Positions 1-8,283 of a stretch of DNA of 36,578 bases are shown one piece after another. The position numbers were made by a program, and so were the translations under genes. Each line of letters opens with the position of its first letter. The stretch's first letter is position 1. This DNA comes from UBA4735 sp036569845 (GTDB lineage: Bacteria; Chloroflexota; Limnocylindria; P2-11E). The notes below the pieces were generated by a model. The model was not told the DNA's origin. It searched no databases and saw only the letters and a list, made by a program, of their open reading frames with translations. The DNA is taken from positions 1-36,578 of the forward strand of contig DATCPY010000140.1 in assembly GCA_036569845.1 (NCBI GenBank). Direction: 5' to 3'.

Positions 1-711
1 CGCCCGCAACGGCGAGACCCGCGGATCGTCGACGTCTTCCGCACCGCGGAGGTACTGCGCCCAGTACCAACGCATGTCGTCGGCGGTCATCACGACGCCG
101 TCGAACTCCTGATGCGTCGGCGCCTCGCAGCGCGCGTCGTAACAGCCTTGGACGAGCAGCTGGAACGCGACGGCCGGGCCCCCGCGGTCACGGGCGAGCG
201 CCGCGATCCCCGTCGCGAGGTTCGCGCCCGCGCTGAAGCCACCGACCGCGATACGTCCGGGGGCGACGGCGAGCTCCGCGGCCGAGACCGCGACCCACCG
301 GAGTGCGGCGAACGCATCTTCGAGGGCGCCCGGGTACTTCGTCTCGGGCGAGAGCCGGTAGTCGACCGCGATGACAACGCACGGCACCAGGTTCGTCATC
401 GTCCGCGCGAAGCGATCGGTCGTCTCGAGCCCGCCGAGCACGAAGCCACCGCCATGCAGGTAGATGAGCGCGGGATGCGGGCCAAGCGCGGCCGGCTGAT
501 AGATGCGAAGCGCCAGCCAGCCGCCCGGACCCTGAATGGAGCGCTGCGTCACGGCGAATACCGCATCGGGTGCGGCATTGATCGGCGCCGGGTATGCGCG
601 CGCCTCGGCACCGGTCATCGATGACCAGGCCCGATGCGGCGGGGCCGCCTCGATGAATGCGCGAGCTTGCGGATCGAGCTTCGGGCTTCGGATCCCGGTG
701 GCGGCGGTCAT
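1..711 (-). CDS. Alpha/beta hydrolase, hormone-sensitive-lipase type (3' end cut by window)
   Basis: The reading frame is open from an ATG at 711-709 to the left edge (237 codons), so the C-terminus is missing. The protein has the HGGGF oxyanion-hole motif at about residues 86-90, the DYRLSPE stretch typical of this family at about 117-123, and a nucleophile elbow GFSAG at about 158-162 with Ser160 as predicted catalytic serine. Most relatives read GDSAG here, so the Phe is a small departure. The catalytic Asp and His lie beyond the visible part. Family knowledge predicts a cytoplasmic carboxylesterase or lipase of unknown natural substrate. It is transcribed divergently from the pirin gene, and the 68-bp gap holds a perfect inverted repeat, so both genes may answer to one repressor. 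No Shine-Dalgarno is obvious before the ATG. Confidence 0.85.
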   Translation of the reverse strand, partial: MTAATGIRSPKLDPQARAFIEAAPPHRAWSSMTGAEARAYPAPINAAPDAVFAVTQRSIQGPGGWLALRIYQPAALGPHPALIYLHGGGFVLGGLETTDRFARTMTNLVPCVVIAVDYRLSPETKYPGALEDAFAALRWVAVSAAELAVAPGRIAVGGFSAGANLATGIAALARDRGGPAVAFQLLVQGCYDARCEAPTHQEFDGVVMTADDMRWYWAQYLRGAEDVDDPRVSPLRA

Positions 712-738
712 GCGCGGCAGTCTAGGCAGCCGTGGTAA

Positions 739-760
739 GATAGTTGCAGAAACAACTATC
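739..760. promoter_or_regulatory. Perfect inverted repeat between divergent hydrolase and pirin genes (putative operator)
   Basis: Arms GATAGTTG (739-746) and CAACTATC (753-760) are exact reverse complements around the 6-base spacer CAGAAA. The size and AT-rich arms resemble MarR- or TetR-type operators. It overlaps a -10-like TAAGAT at 736-741 facing pirin and lies in the only space available for the hydrolase promoter. No regulator gene is adjacent, so the cognate protein is unknown. Confidence 0.6.
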
Positions 761-779
761 ACCGCGCAAGGAGACCATC

Positions 780-1751
780 GTGCCCGCAGTCACCGTCACA
801 GACCCCCTCACTCTCCCGGCCGTTCAGGCCGCCCCCGGTGCGCGGTTCCGCCGCGCCGTTCGAGTCGTGAATGCGATCCAGACCTACGAAGGTGAGGGCT
901 TCCCCGTCCGCCGGCCGTTCCCGGGAATCGAGCGGAGTGTCGCGGACCCGTTCATCTTGCTCGACCAGATGGGCGAGGTGCAGTACGGCGTCGGCGAGGC
1001 CAAGGGCGCGCCGGACCATCCGCATCGCGGGTTCGAGACGGTCACCTACATGATCGACGGCGACTTCATGCACCGCGACTCGACCGGCGGCGGCGGAGTC
1101 ATCGCGAACGGCGACACCCAGTGGATGACCGCCGGCGCCGGCATCGTGCATTCGGAGATGCCACCGGAGCGGCTCGTGCGCACGGGCGGCCTCTTCCATG
1201 GTGTGCAGCTCTGGGTCAATCTGCCCGCGGCGCAGAAGTGGTCACCGCCGCGCTACCAGGACATCGCCGCGAAGTCCGTCACGCTCGTCCGTTCGCATGA
1301 CGGCGGCGCGCTTGTGCGCGTGATCGCCGGCGACCTCGCGGGCCATGCGGGCCCCGGCGTGACCCAGACCCCGATCACCTACGCGCATGTCACCCTGATG
1401 CCCGGGTCGCGGCTCGAGATCCCGTGGCGCGCCGACTTCAACGCGCTCGTGTACGCCCTCGGCGGCTTCGGCTCCGTCGGTGCCGAGAGCGTCCCGCTCG
1501 AGTCGGGTCAGCTCGCAGTACTCGGATCCGGCGACGCGATCCGCATCGACGGCGCCGCCCAGCAGGACAGCCGGAGCGCTGCGTTCGACGTGCTGCTGCT
1601 CGGTGGCCGGCCGATCGGCGAGCCCGTCGTGCAGTACGGCCCGTTCGTCATGAACACGCGCGAGGAGATCATGCAGGCCATCACCGACTACCAGGCCGGA
1701 CGGATGGGCTCGATCCCTGCGACGCACTTCGGGGCCGGCCCCAAGGAGTAG
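780..1751 (+). CDS. Pirin family protein (bicupin)
   Basis: This is a 323-aa pirin. The N-terminal cupin carries the four conserved metal ligands in the expected spacing: His80 and His82 in HPHRGFET, then His124 and Glu126 in GAGIVHSEMP. A C-terminal cupin follows. The start chosen is GTG at 780 because AAGGAG lies at 768-773, six bases upstream; a longer frame opens at 744 but has no such site and would overlap the operator. Bacterial pirins are cytoplasmic iron proteins. Some have quercetin 2,3-dioxygenase activity and others modulate metabolic enzymes, so the exact role cannot be read from sequence. The shared palindrome suggests inducible co-control with the divergent hydrolase. Confidence 0.92.
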   Translation: MPAVTVTDPLTLPAVQAAPGARFRRAVRVVNAIQTYEGEGFPVRRPFPGIERSVADPFILLDQMGEVQYGVGEAKGAPDHPHRGFETVTYMIDGDFMHRDSTGGGGVIANGDTQWMTAGAGIVHSEMPPERLVRTGGLFHGVQLWVNLPAAQKWSPPRYQDIAAKSVTLVRSHDGGALVRVIAGDLAGHAGPGVTQTPITYAHVTLMPGSRLEIPWRADFNALVYALGGFGSVGAESVPLESGQLAVLGSGDAIRIDGAAQQDSRSAAFDVLLLGGRPIGEPVVQYGPFVMNTREEIMQAITDYQAGRMGSIPATHFGAGPKE

Positions 1752-1761
1752 CGTCCGACCG

Positions 1762-2169
1762 ATGCAATGGAAGAAGACCCCGCCCGAGCTGGCCGCGAAG
1801 TTCGACAAGGCAGCGTCAAAGGATCCCAAGGTCGTGCGCAAGCCGATGTTCGGCTACCCCGCGCTCTTTCTGAACGGGAACATGTTCGCCGGGACGTTCC
1901 AGGACCGGATCGTGGTCCGCCTGGCCGAGGACGCGCGCCTGCGCGCGATGAAGGCCGGCGCGGCCCAGTTCGCGCCAATGCCCGGCCGGACGATGAAGGA
2001 GTACGTCGTGGTGCCGCCGTCCGATGTGGCGAGGCCCGCGGCGCTCGCAAAGTGGATCGAGCAGGCGCACAGATACGCGACGACGTTGCCGGTGAAGACG
2101 AAAGCTGAGAAGAAGACCCCGTCCGGGGGTGGAAGGGGCGCAGCCCCTGCGAGAAAAGAGCGGGCTTAG
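1762..2169 (+). CDS. TfoX N-terminal domain family protein
   Basis: This 135-aa protein resembles the stand-alone TfoX_N family: a KPMFGYPALFLNGNMFAG stretch (about residues 27-44), then IVVRLAE, and a PMPGRTMKEYVVVP segment near residue 75. The family is small and cytoplasmic; the stand-alone form has no established activity, and a link to competence should not be assumed from the name. The last 25 residues are Lys/Arg/Gly-rich and are encoded over a GC hairpin (AGGGGC-gca-GCCCCT, 2134-2148), so the tail may be a product of the DNA structure rather than of selection. The gene starts 10 bases after the pirin stop and is probably co-transcribed. Its TAG stop lies in the loop of a second hairpin shared with the convergent gene. 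Confidence 0.8.
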   Translation: MQWKKTPPELAAKFDKAASKDPKVVRKPMFGYPALFLNGNMFAGTFQDRIVVRLAEDARLRAMKAGAAQFAPMPGRTMKEYVVVPPSDVARPAALAKWIEQAHRYATTLPVKTKAEKKTPSGGGRGAAPARKERA

Positions 2170-2175
2170 CCCGCT
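2151..2175 (-). terminator. Intrinsic terminator spanning the convergent stop codons
   Basis: AGCGGGC (2159-2165) and GCCCGCT (2169-2175) form a 7-bp stem. The 3-base loop belongs to the stop codons of both converging genes. Read on the minus strand, the stem is followed by CTTTTCTC, a usable U-tract for the small minus-strand gene. On the plus strand the following sequence is only weakly T-rich, so it is a poorer terminator for the TfoX_N gene. Confidence 0.6.
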
Positions 2176-2387
2176 GTAGCCTTTAGGTCGCCCTTCGGCT
2201 CGAACTTCGCGCTTGCGGTGTATGAGGTGCGATTCGGGACCTCGTCCACCTTGGTGATGCGGTAGAAGACGGGCGATCCCGATTGACGGGTAAGGCGGAT
2301 GAGTGAGCCGAGCTTTACCGGGCCGGCGTTCACGATCTTGTTCGAGAGTGGACCACCGCTCAGTCGGATGACTGTTTCGATCGGCAT
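2166..2387 (-). CDS. Small hypothetical protein (73 aa)
   Basis: I do not recognise this protein. The frame starts at ATG 2387-2385; a TTG immediately upstream is an alternative. The sequence alternates hydrophobic and charged residues (VIRLSGG, KLGSLIRLTRQSG, VFYRITKVDEV), as in a small beta-sheet protein. It has no Cys, no signal peptide and no membrane segment. It lies downstream of the zinc-ribbon gene on the same strand, separated by a strong hairpin. Coding status is supported by the clean stop inside a terminator loop and by lower GC than typical of antisense shadow frames, but it is not certain. Confidence 0.5.
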   Translation of the reverse strand: MPIETVIRLSGGPLSNKIVNAGPVKLGSLIRLTRQSGSPVFYRITKVDEVPNRTSYTASAKFEPKGDLKATAG

Positions 2388-2403
2388 CAAGATGGAATGC
2401 TAA

Positions 2404-2431
2404 GGGCCGGGCTCTTGGAAGAGCCCGGCCC
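2404..2431. terminator. Strong GC hairpin after the zinc-ribbon gene
   Basis: GGGCCGGGCTCTT (2404-2416) pairs exactly with AAGAGCCCGGCCC (2419-2431), a 13-base perfect inverted repeat. It lies 20 bases past the zinc-ribbon stop codon. There is no clean T-run on either side, so it may be a U-less terminator or an RNA-stabilising 3' stem. Confidence 0.55.
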
Positions 2432-2451
2432 CGTCGCAATTGCTACCGCGT

Positions 2452-2793
2452 TTAGTACCGGCTAGCCGGTCGACGCGTCTCGAAGCAGCTGCTGCAGTAG
2501 ACGGGCTTGTCACCGCGCGGCTGGAATGGCACGCGCGCTTCCTTGCCGCACGACGAGCATGTTGCGGTGAAGAACTCGCGCTCTCCGCCGTAGCCGCCGC
2601 CGCCGCCGCCACGCGAACCGCCGCCGTAGCTTGCGCCACCGCCGCCGGTCGCCTTACGCGCCGCGCGGCAGTCGCTGCAACGTCCGGGCTGGTTCATGAG
2701 GCCGCGCTGCTGGTAGAACTCCTGCTCCCCTGCGGTGAACACGAATGGGTTCCCACAGTCCTTGCAGGTGAGAGTGATGTCGCTGAAGCTCAT
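2452..2793 (-). CDS. Double zinc-ribbon protein (PF13451-like plus CxxC-x17-CxxC)
   Basis: This is a 113-aa protein with two zinc knuckles. The N-terminal one, residues about 10-43, reads CKDCG, then FVFTAGEQEFYQQRG, then CSDC, as in the probable zinc-ribbon family PF13451. A Gly-rich linker with Tyr and Ser follows. The C-terminal CSSC and CSSC pairs are separated by exactly 17 residues, the CxxC-x17-CxxC module known from Gly-rich bacterial proteins. The start is ATG 2793-2791 with AAGGAGA at 2800-2806, one of the best ribosome binding sites in the window. The frame stays open far upstream, but that extension is Arg/Ser-rich shadow. A role in RNA or ribosome binding is plausible for such proteins but unproven. 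Confidence 0.85.
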   Translation of the reverse strand: MSFSDITLTCKDCGNPFVFTAGEQEFYQQRGLMNQPGRCSDCRAARKATGGGGASYGGGSRGGGGGGYGGEREFFTATCSSCGKEARVPFQPRGDKPVYCSSCFETRRPASRY

Positions 2794-2956
2794 TTGGCTT
2801 CTCCTTGTTTTCTGGTCCGGACCCGAAACGCACCACCTCGGGCCGAAAGGAGAAGTCCCTCGAAACCTGTTGGATCGATCGTCGTGCCGTGACCTGTTGT
2901 GTGAATAGTCTAGCACCCAGCCGTCAGGCCTGGTTGTTGCATTCGTCCTGGCCCGC

Positions 2957-3592
2957 ATGGCTGCTTCCCGTCCGGTGCGCCGCGGACCGTTCCGGCTGCT
3001 GGGCCTGGCTTTGTTCGCGAACGGCCTCCTCGGGCTCGCCCTGGTGGGCGTGGCCCTCAGTGCCCTCGGGCCGCTGCTGACGCGGGCCTCGGTGGCCGCA
3101 GATTCGGCCGGCGACTCGCTGGCCGCGGCGGCTTCGGCCCTCGACCAGACGGCGACGTCGTTCGACGGCTTCAGCCAGAGCCTCGATGACGCGAAAACGT
3201 CATCGGCGCACGCGTCCCAGCTGCTGAAGGACGCATCCGCGACGAGCGCGCAGCTCGCCGACGCGATGTCCATCAACTTCCTCGGTGCCCAGCCGTTCCT
3301 GCCGATCTCGCAGAGCTTCCGCCGCAACACCGACGAGCTACGCGGCGTGTCGGAGGACGTGTCGACATTGAGCGAGGCCATCGGGCACAACTCGAGCGAT
3401 GTGCTCGCGGTGCGGGACTCGGTGCGGGTGCTGCGCGATCGCGTCCAGAAGCTTGCGAGCGACGCGGCCGCGTCACCAGACGGGCGCCGCGTCGGTCCGG
3501 AGCTCAGCGTGCTCGCCTACGGCCTCACGCTCTGGCTCGGGATCCTCGCGATCCTCTCGCTGCTCGGCGGCCTCATCCTCCTTCGCGTCTAG
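2957..3592 (+). CDS. Two-helix membrane protein with helical extracytoplasmic region
   Basis: This 211-aa protein has a hydrophobic segment near each end (about residues 14-40 and 186-210). Between them lie about 145 residues rich in Ala, Ser, Asp and Leu with few Gly or Pro, the profile of a long helical or coiled-coil hairpin. Basic residues before the first segment (RPVRRG) suggest the N-terminus is cytoplasmic and the helical region outside. No catalytic motif or known family is visible. It stands alone on its strand between a divergent zinc-ribbon gene (163 bp away) and the cyclase gene 57 bp downstream. The intervening 2794-2956 stretch holds the leader of the zinc-ribbon gene and a GGTCCGGACC palindrome at 2814-2823, but no promoter I can assign. 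Confidence 0.65.
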   Translation: MAASRPVRRGPFRLLGLALFANGLLGLALVGVALSALGPLLTRASVAADSAGDSLAAAASALDQTATSFDGFSQSLDDAKTSSAHASQLLKDASATSAQLADAMSINFLGAQPFLPISQSFRRNTDELRGVSEDVSTLSEAIGHNSSDVLAVRDSVRVLRDRVQKLASDAAASPDGRRVGPELSVLAYGLTLWLGILAILSLLGGLILLRV

Positions 3593-3649
3593 CCCTGCAC
3601 CCGCCGCGACACCCGAGCGCCTGCCTGGGCGTACTACCCTCACGGAGCC

Positions 3650-6600
3650 GTGCTGTGTGCTTCCTGCGGCTATGGCAATCCGGCTGGCATGCGCTTCTGC
3701 GGCCGATGCGGTGACGAGCTCATTCCGGGCTGTCCCCGCTGCGGCGCCGACATGCCGGCCAACTTCGTGTTCTGCGGGCGCTGCGGTGCGCGCCTCGGCG
3801 GGCAGGCGGCGGAACAGCCGGGCGAGACCCGTCAGGTCACGGTCTTGTTCGCCGACATCTCCGGCTTCACCGCGCTCGCCGAGCGACTCGGTCCCGAGGA
3901 GCTGCACGAGAGCATGCGCACGGTCTGGGACCTCATCGCCGCGGACATCCGCGCGAACGGCGGGTTGATCGAGAAGTACATCGGCGACGCGGTCGTCGCA
4001 GCGTTCGGCGCGGTCGGCGAGGACCGGAACGATCACCCGGAGCAGGCTCAACGGGCGGCGCTCGCGGTCCTCGCGGCGCTCGAGCGCGCGAACGAACGCA
4101 TCGTCGAGCGCACCGAGCGGCGGCTCGCCCTTCGCGTCGGCGTGAACACGGGGATCGCAGTCACCGGCGCGATCGGCGACCGCGACAGCGAGTTCGGCGT
4201 CCTCGGCGACGCCGTGAACGTTGCGGCGCGGCTCGAACAGGCCGCCGAGCCCGGCGAGATCCTTGTCGGCGACGCGACGTACCGGCGCACCCCCGGGCTA
4301 TTCAGCTACGAGCCACACCCGCCGATCATCGCGCGCGGCAAGACCGCGCCCGTCGTGGCGTGGCGGCTCGTGGGCGCGGCGGCCGAGAACGTCGTGCCGG
4401 AGCGGCGGACGGCGCTCGTGGGCCGTGACGAGGAGATGGCCGGGCTGCTCGGGGCGCTCGATGACGCCCTCGCCGGCCGCGGACGCCTGGTCTCGATCGT
4501 CGGCGAGTCGGGTCTCGGGAAATCTCGCCTCATCGACGAGCTCATGGCCGACCCGCGCGTGCGGGGCGCGCGCGTGGGGCGAGTGCGCTGCACGCCGTAC
4601 GACCAGCACCGCGCGTACGGCGCGATCGGCGATCTCCTGCGCCGGGTCGTCGGCATCCCGCGCACCGCATCCGCGGACCACGCGCTCCATCTGATCACCG
4701 AGACGCAGCCCGACATCGAGCCCGACACGAGGGCCTTGATCCTCGCCGCCCTCGGCTACGGGGTCGAGATGCCCGCGATGTCCGGCGAGACCAAGCGCCG
4801 GCTCCTCGGACGCGGGTTCGCTGCGGTGCTCGAGCGCGTGGCCGCGTCGCAGGGCGTCGTCGTCGCGATCGATGACCTCCAGTGGATCGATCCGCAGTCG
4901 CTCGCGACCCTCGTCCTCTTCGCCGCCGGCCTCGGCTCGTCGCGCGCGCTCGCGGTCGTGGCGTACCGCCCCGAGTTCACCGCGCCATGGGCAACGACCC
5001 GCGAGCACCTGCAGCTGCGGCTGCGCGCGCTCGACGCGACGGCGACCGAGACGCTGGTCCGCACGCTCGTGCCGAACGGCGGCGTCGACCGCGAGATCGC
5101 CGAGCGCGCCCAGGGCAACCCGGCGTACGCGGAGGAAGCGGTGCGCCTGCTCACCGCGGGTGGCGTCATCGTCGAACGCGAAGGGACGAGTCCACTCGTC
5201 GATCTGTCCGAACGGCCCGCGCTTCCCGACTCCCTGCAGCAGCTCCTGCTCCGGCGGGTCGATGCGATCGCGCCGGCGGATCGACGGGTCCTTCACGCCG
5301 CGTCCGTGGTCGGCCGGACGTTCGACGTCGCGGTGCTCCGTTCCATCTACGGCGCGGAGGTCGATGTCGATGGTGCGGTCGAACGGCTGATCGCCGCCGG
5401 GATCGTCGAACCGGATGGTGGCCTCCACGGCTTCACCCAGACGGGCCTGCGCGAGGTCGTGTACGGCGCGATGCTCGCGCGACACCGCGAGGAGCTGCAC
5501 GGGCGCGTTGGTCTCGCGATCGAATCGGGACGCCCCGAGGTCGCGGTGCAGCAGCCGGCCCTGCTGGCGATGCACTTCGCGGCATCGACGCACACGATGC
5601 GCGCGATCGACTACGCGTTCCGCGCGGCCGAGCGCGCCTCGTCATTGCACGACCTCGACGGCGCGCTGCACCACTACCGCCTCGCGGCCTCGCTCGCCCT
5701 CCGCCTTCCCGACGGCACCATCGAGCGGGCGCGGGCGCTGCTGGCCGCCTCGGACGCGGCCGCGGGCCTCGGCGCGCGCGATGACGCCCTGCTCGCCGCG
5801 GAAGAAGCGCTCGCCACGGGTCTTCCCGAGAGCGACCTCCGCGCCGCGCTCCGGCGCCGCGCCGGCCGGATCGCCGCGCGGGCGGGCATGATCGAGCGGG
5901 CCGCCGAGCATCTGGCCGACGCCGAGCGCCTCACGCCGTCGTTCGGCAGCGAGCGCGCCGAGCTCACCCTCGCGAAGGCCGCACTGGCGCGCGCGGACGA
6001 CCGGCCGTCGGAGGCGCTCACCATCGCTCGGATCGCGGTGCGCGAGGCGCAGAGCGCCGGCGATGGCGTCCGCGAGCTCGAGGCCGAGGCCGCCGTCGTC
6101 GCGTGCGCCACCGATTGCGGGCTGCCCGAGGAAGCCCGGCGCTCGCTGGTCCGTTGTTCGGAGCTCGCGACGCGGCTGGGCGATCTGTCGGCGCTCTCCC
6201 GCACGCTCGCCGCGCAGGCCGTCGCGGCGCTCGACCGAGGCGACGCCCAGGAGGCCGAGCCGCTCGCGCTCGAGCTTCTTGCGACGTCGGCCCGCGTCGG
6301 CGATATCGGCGGACAGGCCCGCGCGCTGCGAGCGCTCGCGAAGGCCCAGGAGCTGATGGGCCGCGAAGACGAGTCGCATCGCGCGCTGCAGCGCGCCCTC
6401 GCGCTCGCCGATCCGAACGTCCCCGACGCGCCGGCCGAGGCAGACGCCGCCCGAACGCTGCTCGCGCTCGGCCGGCTCGCGCTCCGCCAGCCGGATCTCG
6501 CGCTCGCCGCGACGACGCTCGAGGAGGCGCGGGTCGTGGCTCCGCGCTCGGGCGACGAAGTCCACCTCGCTGCCCTCATCTCCGCGGAGCTTGCGCGCGT

Positions 6601-6988
6601 GGCTGTGGCGCGCGGTGCGCTCGACGAGGCGCGTCAGCACGCGAGCGCCGCGAGCACGGCGCAACGAGCGCACCGGTGTCGGCGCTGCGCCGCCGAGATC
6701 GGACCGGCGCTCGTCGAAGCCGCGCTCGCCGGGCACGACCTCGCCGCGGCCGACGCGGCACGGGCGACGTCGCTCGAGGCGGCGTACCGCTTGAATCTGC
6801 CGATCGCGATCGCCTCGATGCGGCTCGCCGGTGGCCGGCTGCTGGCCGCGCGTGGTGACCAGGCCGGCGCCGCGGTCGATCTGGCAGCCGCGCTCGAGAC
6901 GTTCGAGCGGCTCGGCCCGCGCCATCTCGTCGCCGAGACGCGGGCCGCGATGGTCGGCGCGGAGGACGCCCGACACGCGTCCGCCTAG
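3650..6988 (+). CDS. Class III nucleotide cyclase fused to AAA-type ATPase and TPR region
   Basis: This is a 1112-aa signalling protein. Residues 3-46 hold two zinc ribbons (CASCG, CGRCG, CPRCG, CGRCG). Residues 61-240 are a class III cyclase with both metal Asp residues (Asp69 in FADISGFT, Asp113 in KYIGD), the substrate Lys109, and Asp187, Asn190 and Arg194 in LGDAVNVAAR, so the catalytic set looks complete. An ATPase follows with Walker A GESGLGKS (285-292) and Walker B VVVAIDDLQWID (403-414), as in STAND/LuxR-type regulators. The remaining half is Ala-rich helical repeats resembling TPRs. The start is GTG 3650 with CGGAG upstream. There is no transmembrane segment, so it is cytoplasmic. 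The predicted product is cAMP; the input sensed by the repeats is unknown. Confidence 0.9.
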   Translation: MLCASCGYGNPAGMRFCGRCGDELIPGCPRCGADMPANFVFCGRCGARLGGQAAEQPGETRQVTVLFADISGFTALAERLGPEELHESMRTVWDLIAADIRANGGLIEKYIGDAVVAAFGAVGEDRNDHPEQAQRAALAVLAALERANERIVERTERRLALRVGVNTGIAVTGAIGDRDSEFGVLGDAVNVAARLEQAAEPGEILVGDATYRRTPGLFSYEPHPPIIARGKTAPVVAWRLVGAAAENVVPERRTALVGRDEEMAGLLGALDDALAGRGRLVSIVGESGLGKSRLIDELMADPRVRGARVGRVRCTPYDQHRAYGAIGDLLRRVVGIPRTASADHALHLITETQPDIEPDTRALILAALGYGVEMPAMSGETKRRLLGRGFAAVLERVAASQGVVVAIDDLQWIDPQSLATLVLFAAGLGSSRALAVVAYRPEFTAPWATTREHLQLRLRALDATATETLVRTLVPNGGVDREIAERAQGNPAYAEEAVRLLTAGGVIVEREGTSPLVDLSERPALPDSLQQLLLRRVDAIAPADRRVLHAASVVGRTFDVAVLRSIYGAEVDVDGAVERLIAAGIVEPDGGLHGFTQTGLREVVYGAMLARHREELHGRVGLAIESGRPEVAVQQPALLAMHFAASTHTMRAIDYAFRAAERASSLHDLDGALHHYRLAASLALRLPDGTIERARALLAASDAAAGLGARDDALLAAEEALATGLPESDLRAALRRRAGRIAARAGMIERAAEHLADAERLTPSFGSERAELTLAKAALARADDRPSEALTIARIAVREAQSAGDGVRELEAEAAVVACATDCGLPEEARRSLVRCSELATRLGDLSALSRTLAAQAVAALDRGDAQEAEPLALELLATSARVGDIGGQARALRALAKAQELMGREDESHRALQRALALADPNVPDAPAEADAARTLLALGRLALRQPDLALAATTLEEARVVAPRSGDEVHLAALISAELARVAVARGALDEARQHASAASTAQRAHRCRRCAAEIGPALVEAALAGHDLAAADAARATSLEAAYRLNLPIAIASMRLAGGRLLAARGDQAGAAVDLAAALETFERLGPRHLVAETRAAMVGAEDARHASA

Positions 6989-8247
6989 CCGGAGAATTCC
7001 CCGAGCGCGATCCGCTCCCGGCCGTGCAGGTATGGGCGCAGGACCGTCGGGATCGCGAGCGAGCCGTCGGCCTGCTGGTAGTTCTCCATGATCGCGATCA
7101 TCAGCCGCGAGAGCGCGACACCCGACGCGTTGAGGATGTGCGGCCGCTCGGCCTTGCCCTTTGGGTCGCGTTTGAAGCGGATGTTCGCGCGCTCTGCCTG
7201 CAACGAGCCGCCATCGCTGCACGACGAGACCTCGAGCCACTCGCCCATCACCGGCCCCCAGGTCTGCACGTCGAAGCCCTTCTTCGCCACGAAGCCGAGA
7301 TCGCCGCTGCAGCGCTCGGTCACCTGCACCGGGAGCTCGAGCCGCTCGACGAGCATCGTCGCGCGGCCGGTGAGCTCATCGAGCATCCGGCGCGAGTCCT
7401 CGGGCGCCGTAAGCACGACCATCTCGACCTTGTCGAACCAGTGCACGCGCTTGATGCCGCGCACATCGCGTCCGGCGCTCATGTGCTCTCGCCGGAAGCA
7501 CGGCGTGTACGCGACGTAGCGCAGCGGTAGCTTCTCGAACGGAATGGTCTCGTCCCGATGGAGCGACACGAGCTGCGGCTCGGCAGTCGGGATCATCCAG
7601 ATGTCGTCGTCCTCGTCGCGGTAGAGGTTCTCGTCGAAGTGCGGGAGGTGCGCGCTCGCGAGGAGCGTCTCGCGCCGCGTGACCGGCGGCGGGTAGATCT
7701 CGGTGAAGCCGTCCTTGGTATGCACGTCGAGCATCCAGGTGATGAGCGCCCGCTGGAGCGCCGCTCCGGCGCCGCGGAAGAGATAGAACCGCGAGCCTGA
7801 GAGCTTCGTGCCACGTGGGATATCGAGGATGCCGAGACGTTCGCCGAGCTCCCAGTGCGGCAGGCCCGGGAACGTCAGTGGCTTCGGCGCGTCCTCGCGG
7901 ACGACGGGATTGTCGGCCTCGCCCCTGCCGACCGGCACATCGCTGTCGACGACGTTCGGGATCCACAACAGGTCCGCGCCGAGCTGCTCCTCTGCGGCGG
8001 AGAGCTCCTTCTCGATCGCGGTGATCCGCTCGCCCACCTCGCGCATGCGCGCCTTGACCTCCTCGGTCGGCGGCCCGCCCTTGCTGGCTTTGTTCCGCTC
8101 GGCGCGAAGGGCCTCGACCTCGGCCCGAAGCTTCCGCGCGTTGGCATCCTGCTCGATGATCCGATCGAGCGGCGCGTCGAAGCCGCGCGCCGCGAGCATC
8201 GCGCGCACGCGCTCCGGATCTTCGCGGATGAGATCGAGTGGTCGCAC
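6985..8247 (-). CDS. serS: Seryl-tRNA synthetase
   Basis: This is a 420-aa class II synthetase that charges tRNA-Ser (and tRNA-Sec where present). The N-terminal tRNA-binding coiled coil spans about residues 28-105. Motif 2 appears as FRREHMSAGRDVRGIKRVH and motif 3 as NASGVALSRLMIAIMENYQ. The start chosen is GTG 8247-8245, giving MRPLDLIREDPE as in relatives; the frame is open for another 330 bases upstream, but that part belongs to the opposite-strand gene. No Shine-Dalgarno is present, and a -10-like GATACT ends 8 bases before the GTG, so the transcript may be leaderless. Its stop codon shares CTAG (6985-6988) with the convergent cyclase gene. Confidence 0.96.
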   Translation of the reverse strand: MRPLDLIREDPERVRAMLAARGFDAPLDRIIEQDANARKLRAEVEALRAERNKASKGGPPTEEVKARMREVGERITAIEKELSAAEEQLGADLLWIPNVVDSDVPVGRGEADNPVVREDAPKPLTFPGLPHWELGERLGILDIPRGTKLSGSRFYLFRGAGAALQRALITWMLDVHTKDGFTEIYPPPVTRRETLLASAHLPHFDENLYRDEDDDIWMIPTAEPQLVSLHRDETIPFEKLPLRYVAYTPCFRREHMSAGRDVRGIKRVHWFDKVEMVVLTAPEDSRRMLDELTGRATMLVERLELPVQVTERCSGDLGFVAKKGFDVQTWGPVMGEWLEVSSCSDGGSLQAERANIRFKRDPKGKAERPHILNASGVALSRLMIAIMENYQQADGSLAIPTVLRPYLHGRERIALGEFSG

Positions 8248-8283
8248 GACGCCCAAGTATCGGGCTCGCCTACGATGCCCGCC

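Noticed and set aside
2814..2823. GGTCCGGACC palindrome in the zinc-ribbon gene leader
   Set aside because: Ten-base GC palindromes are frequent at this base composition, and no partner site or promoter alignment supports an operator.
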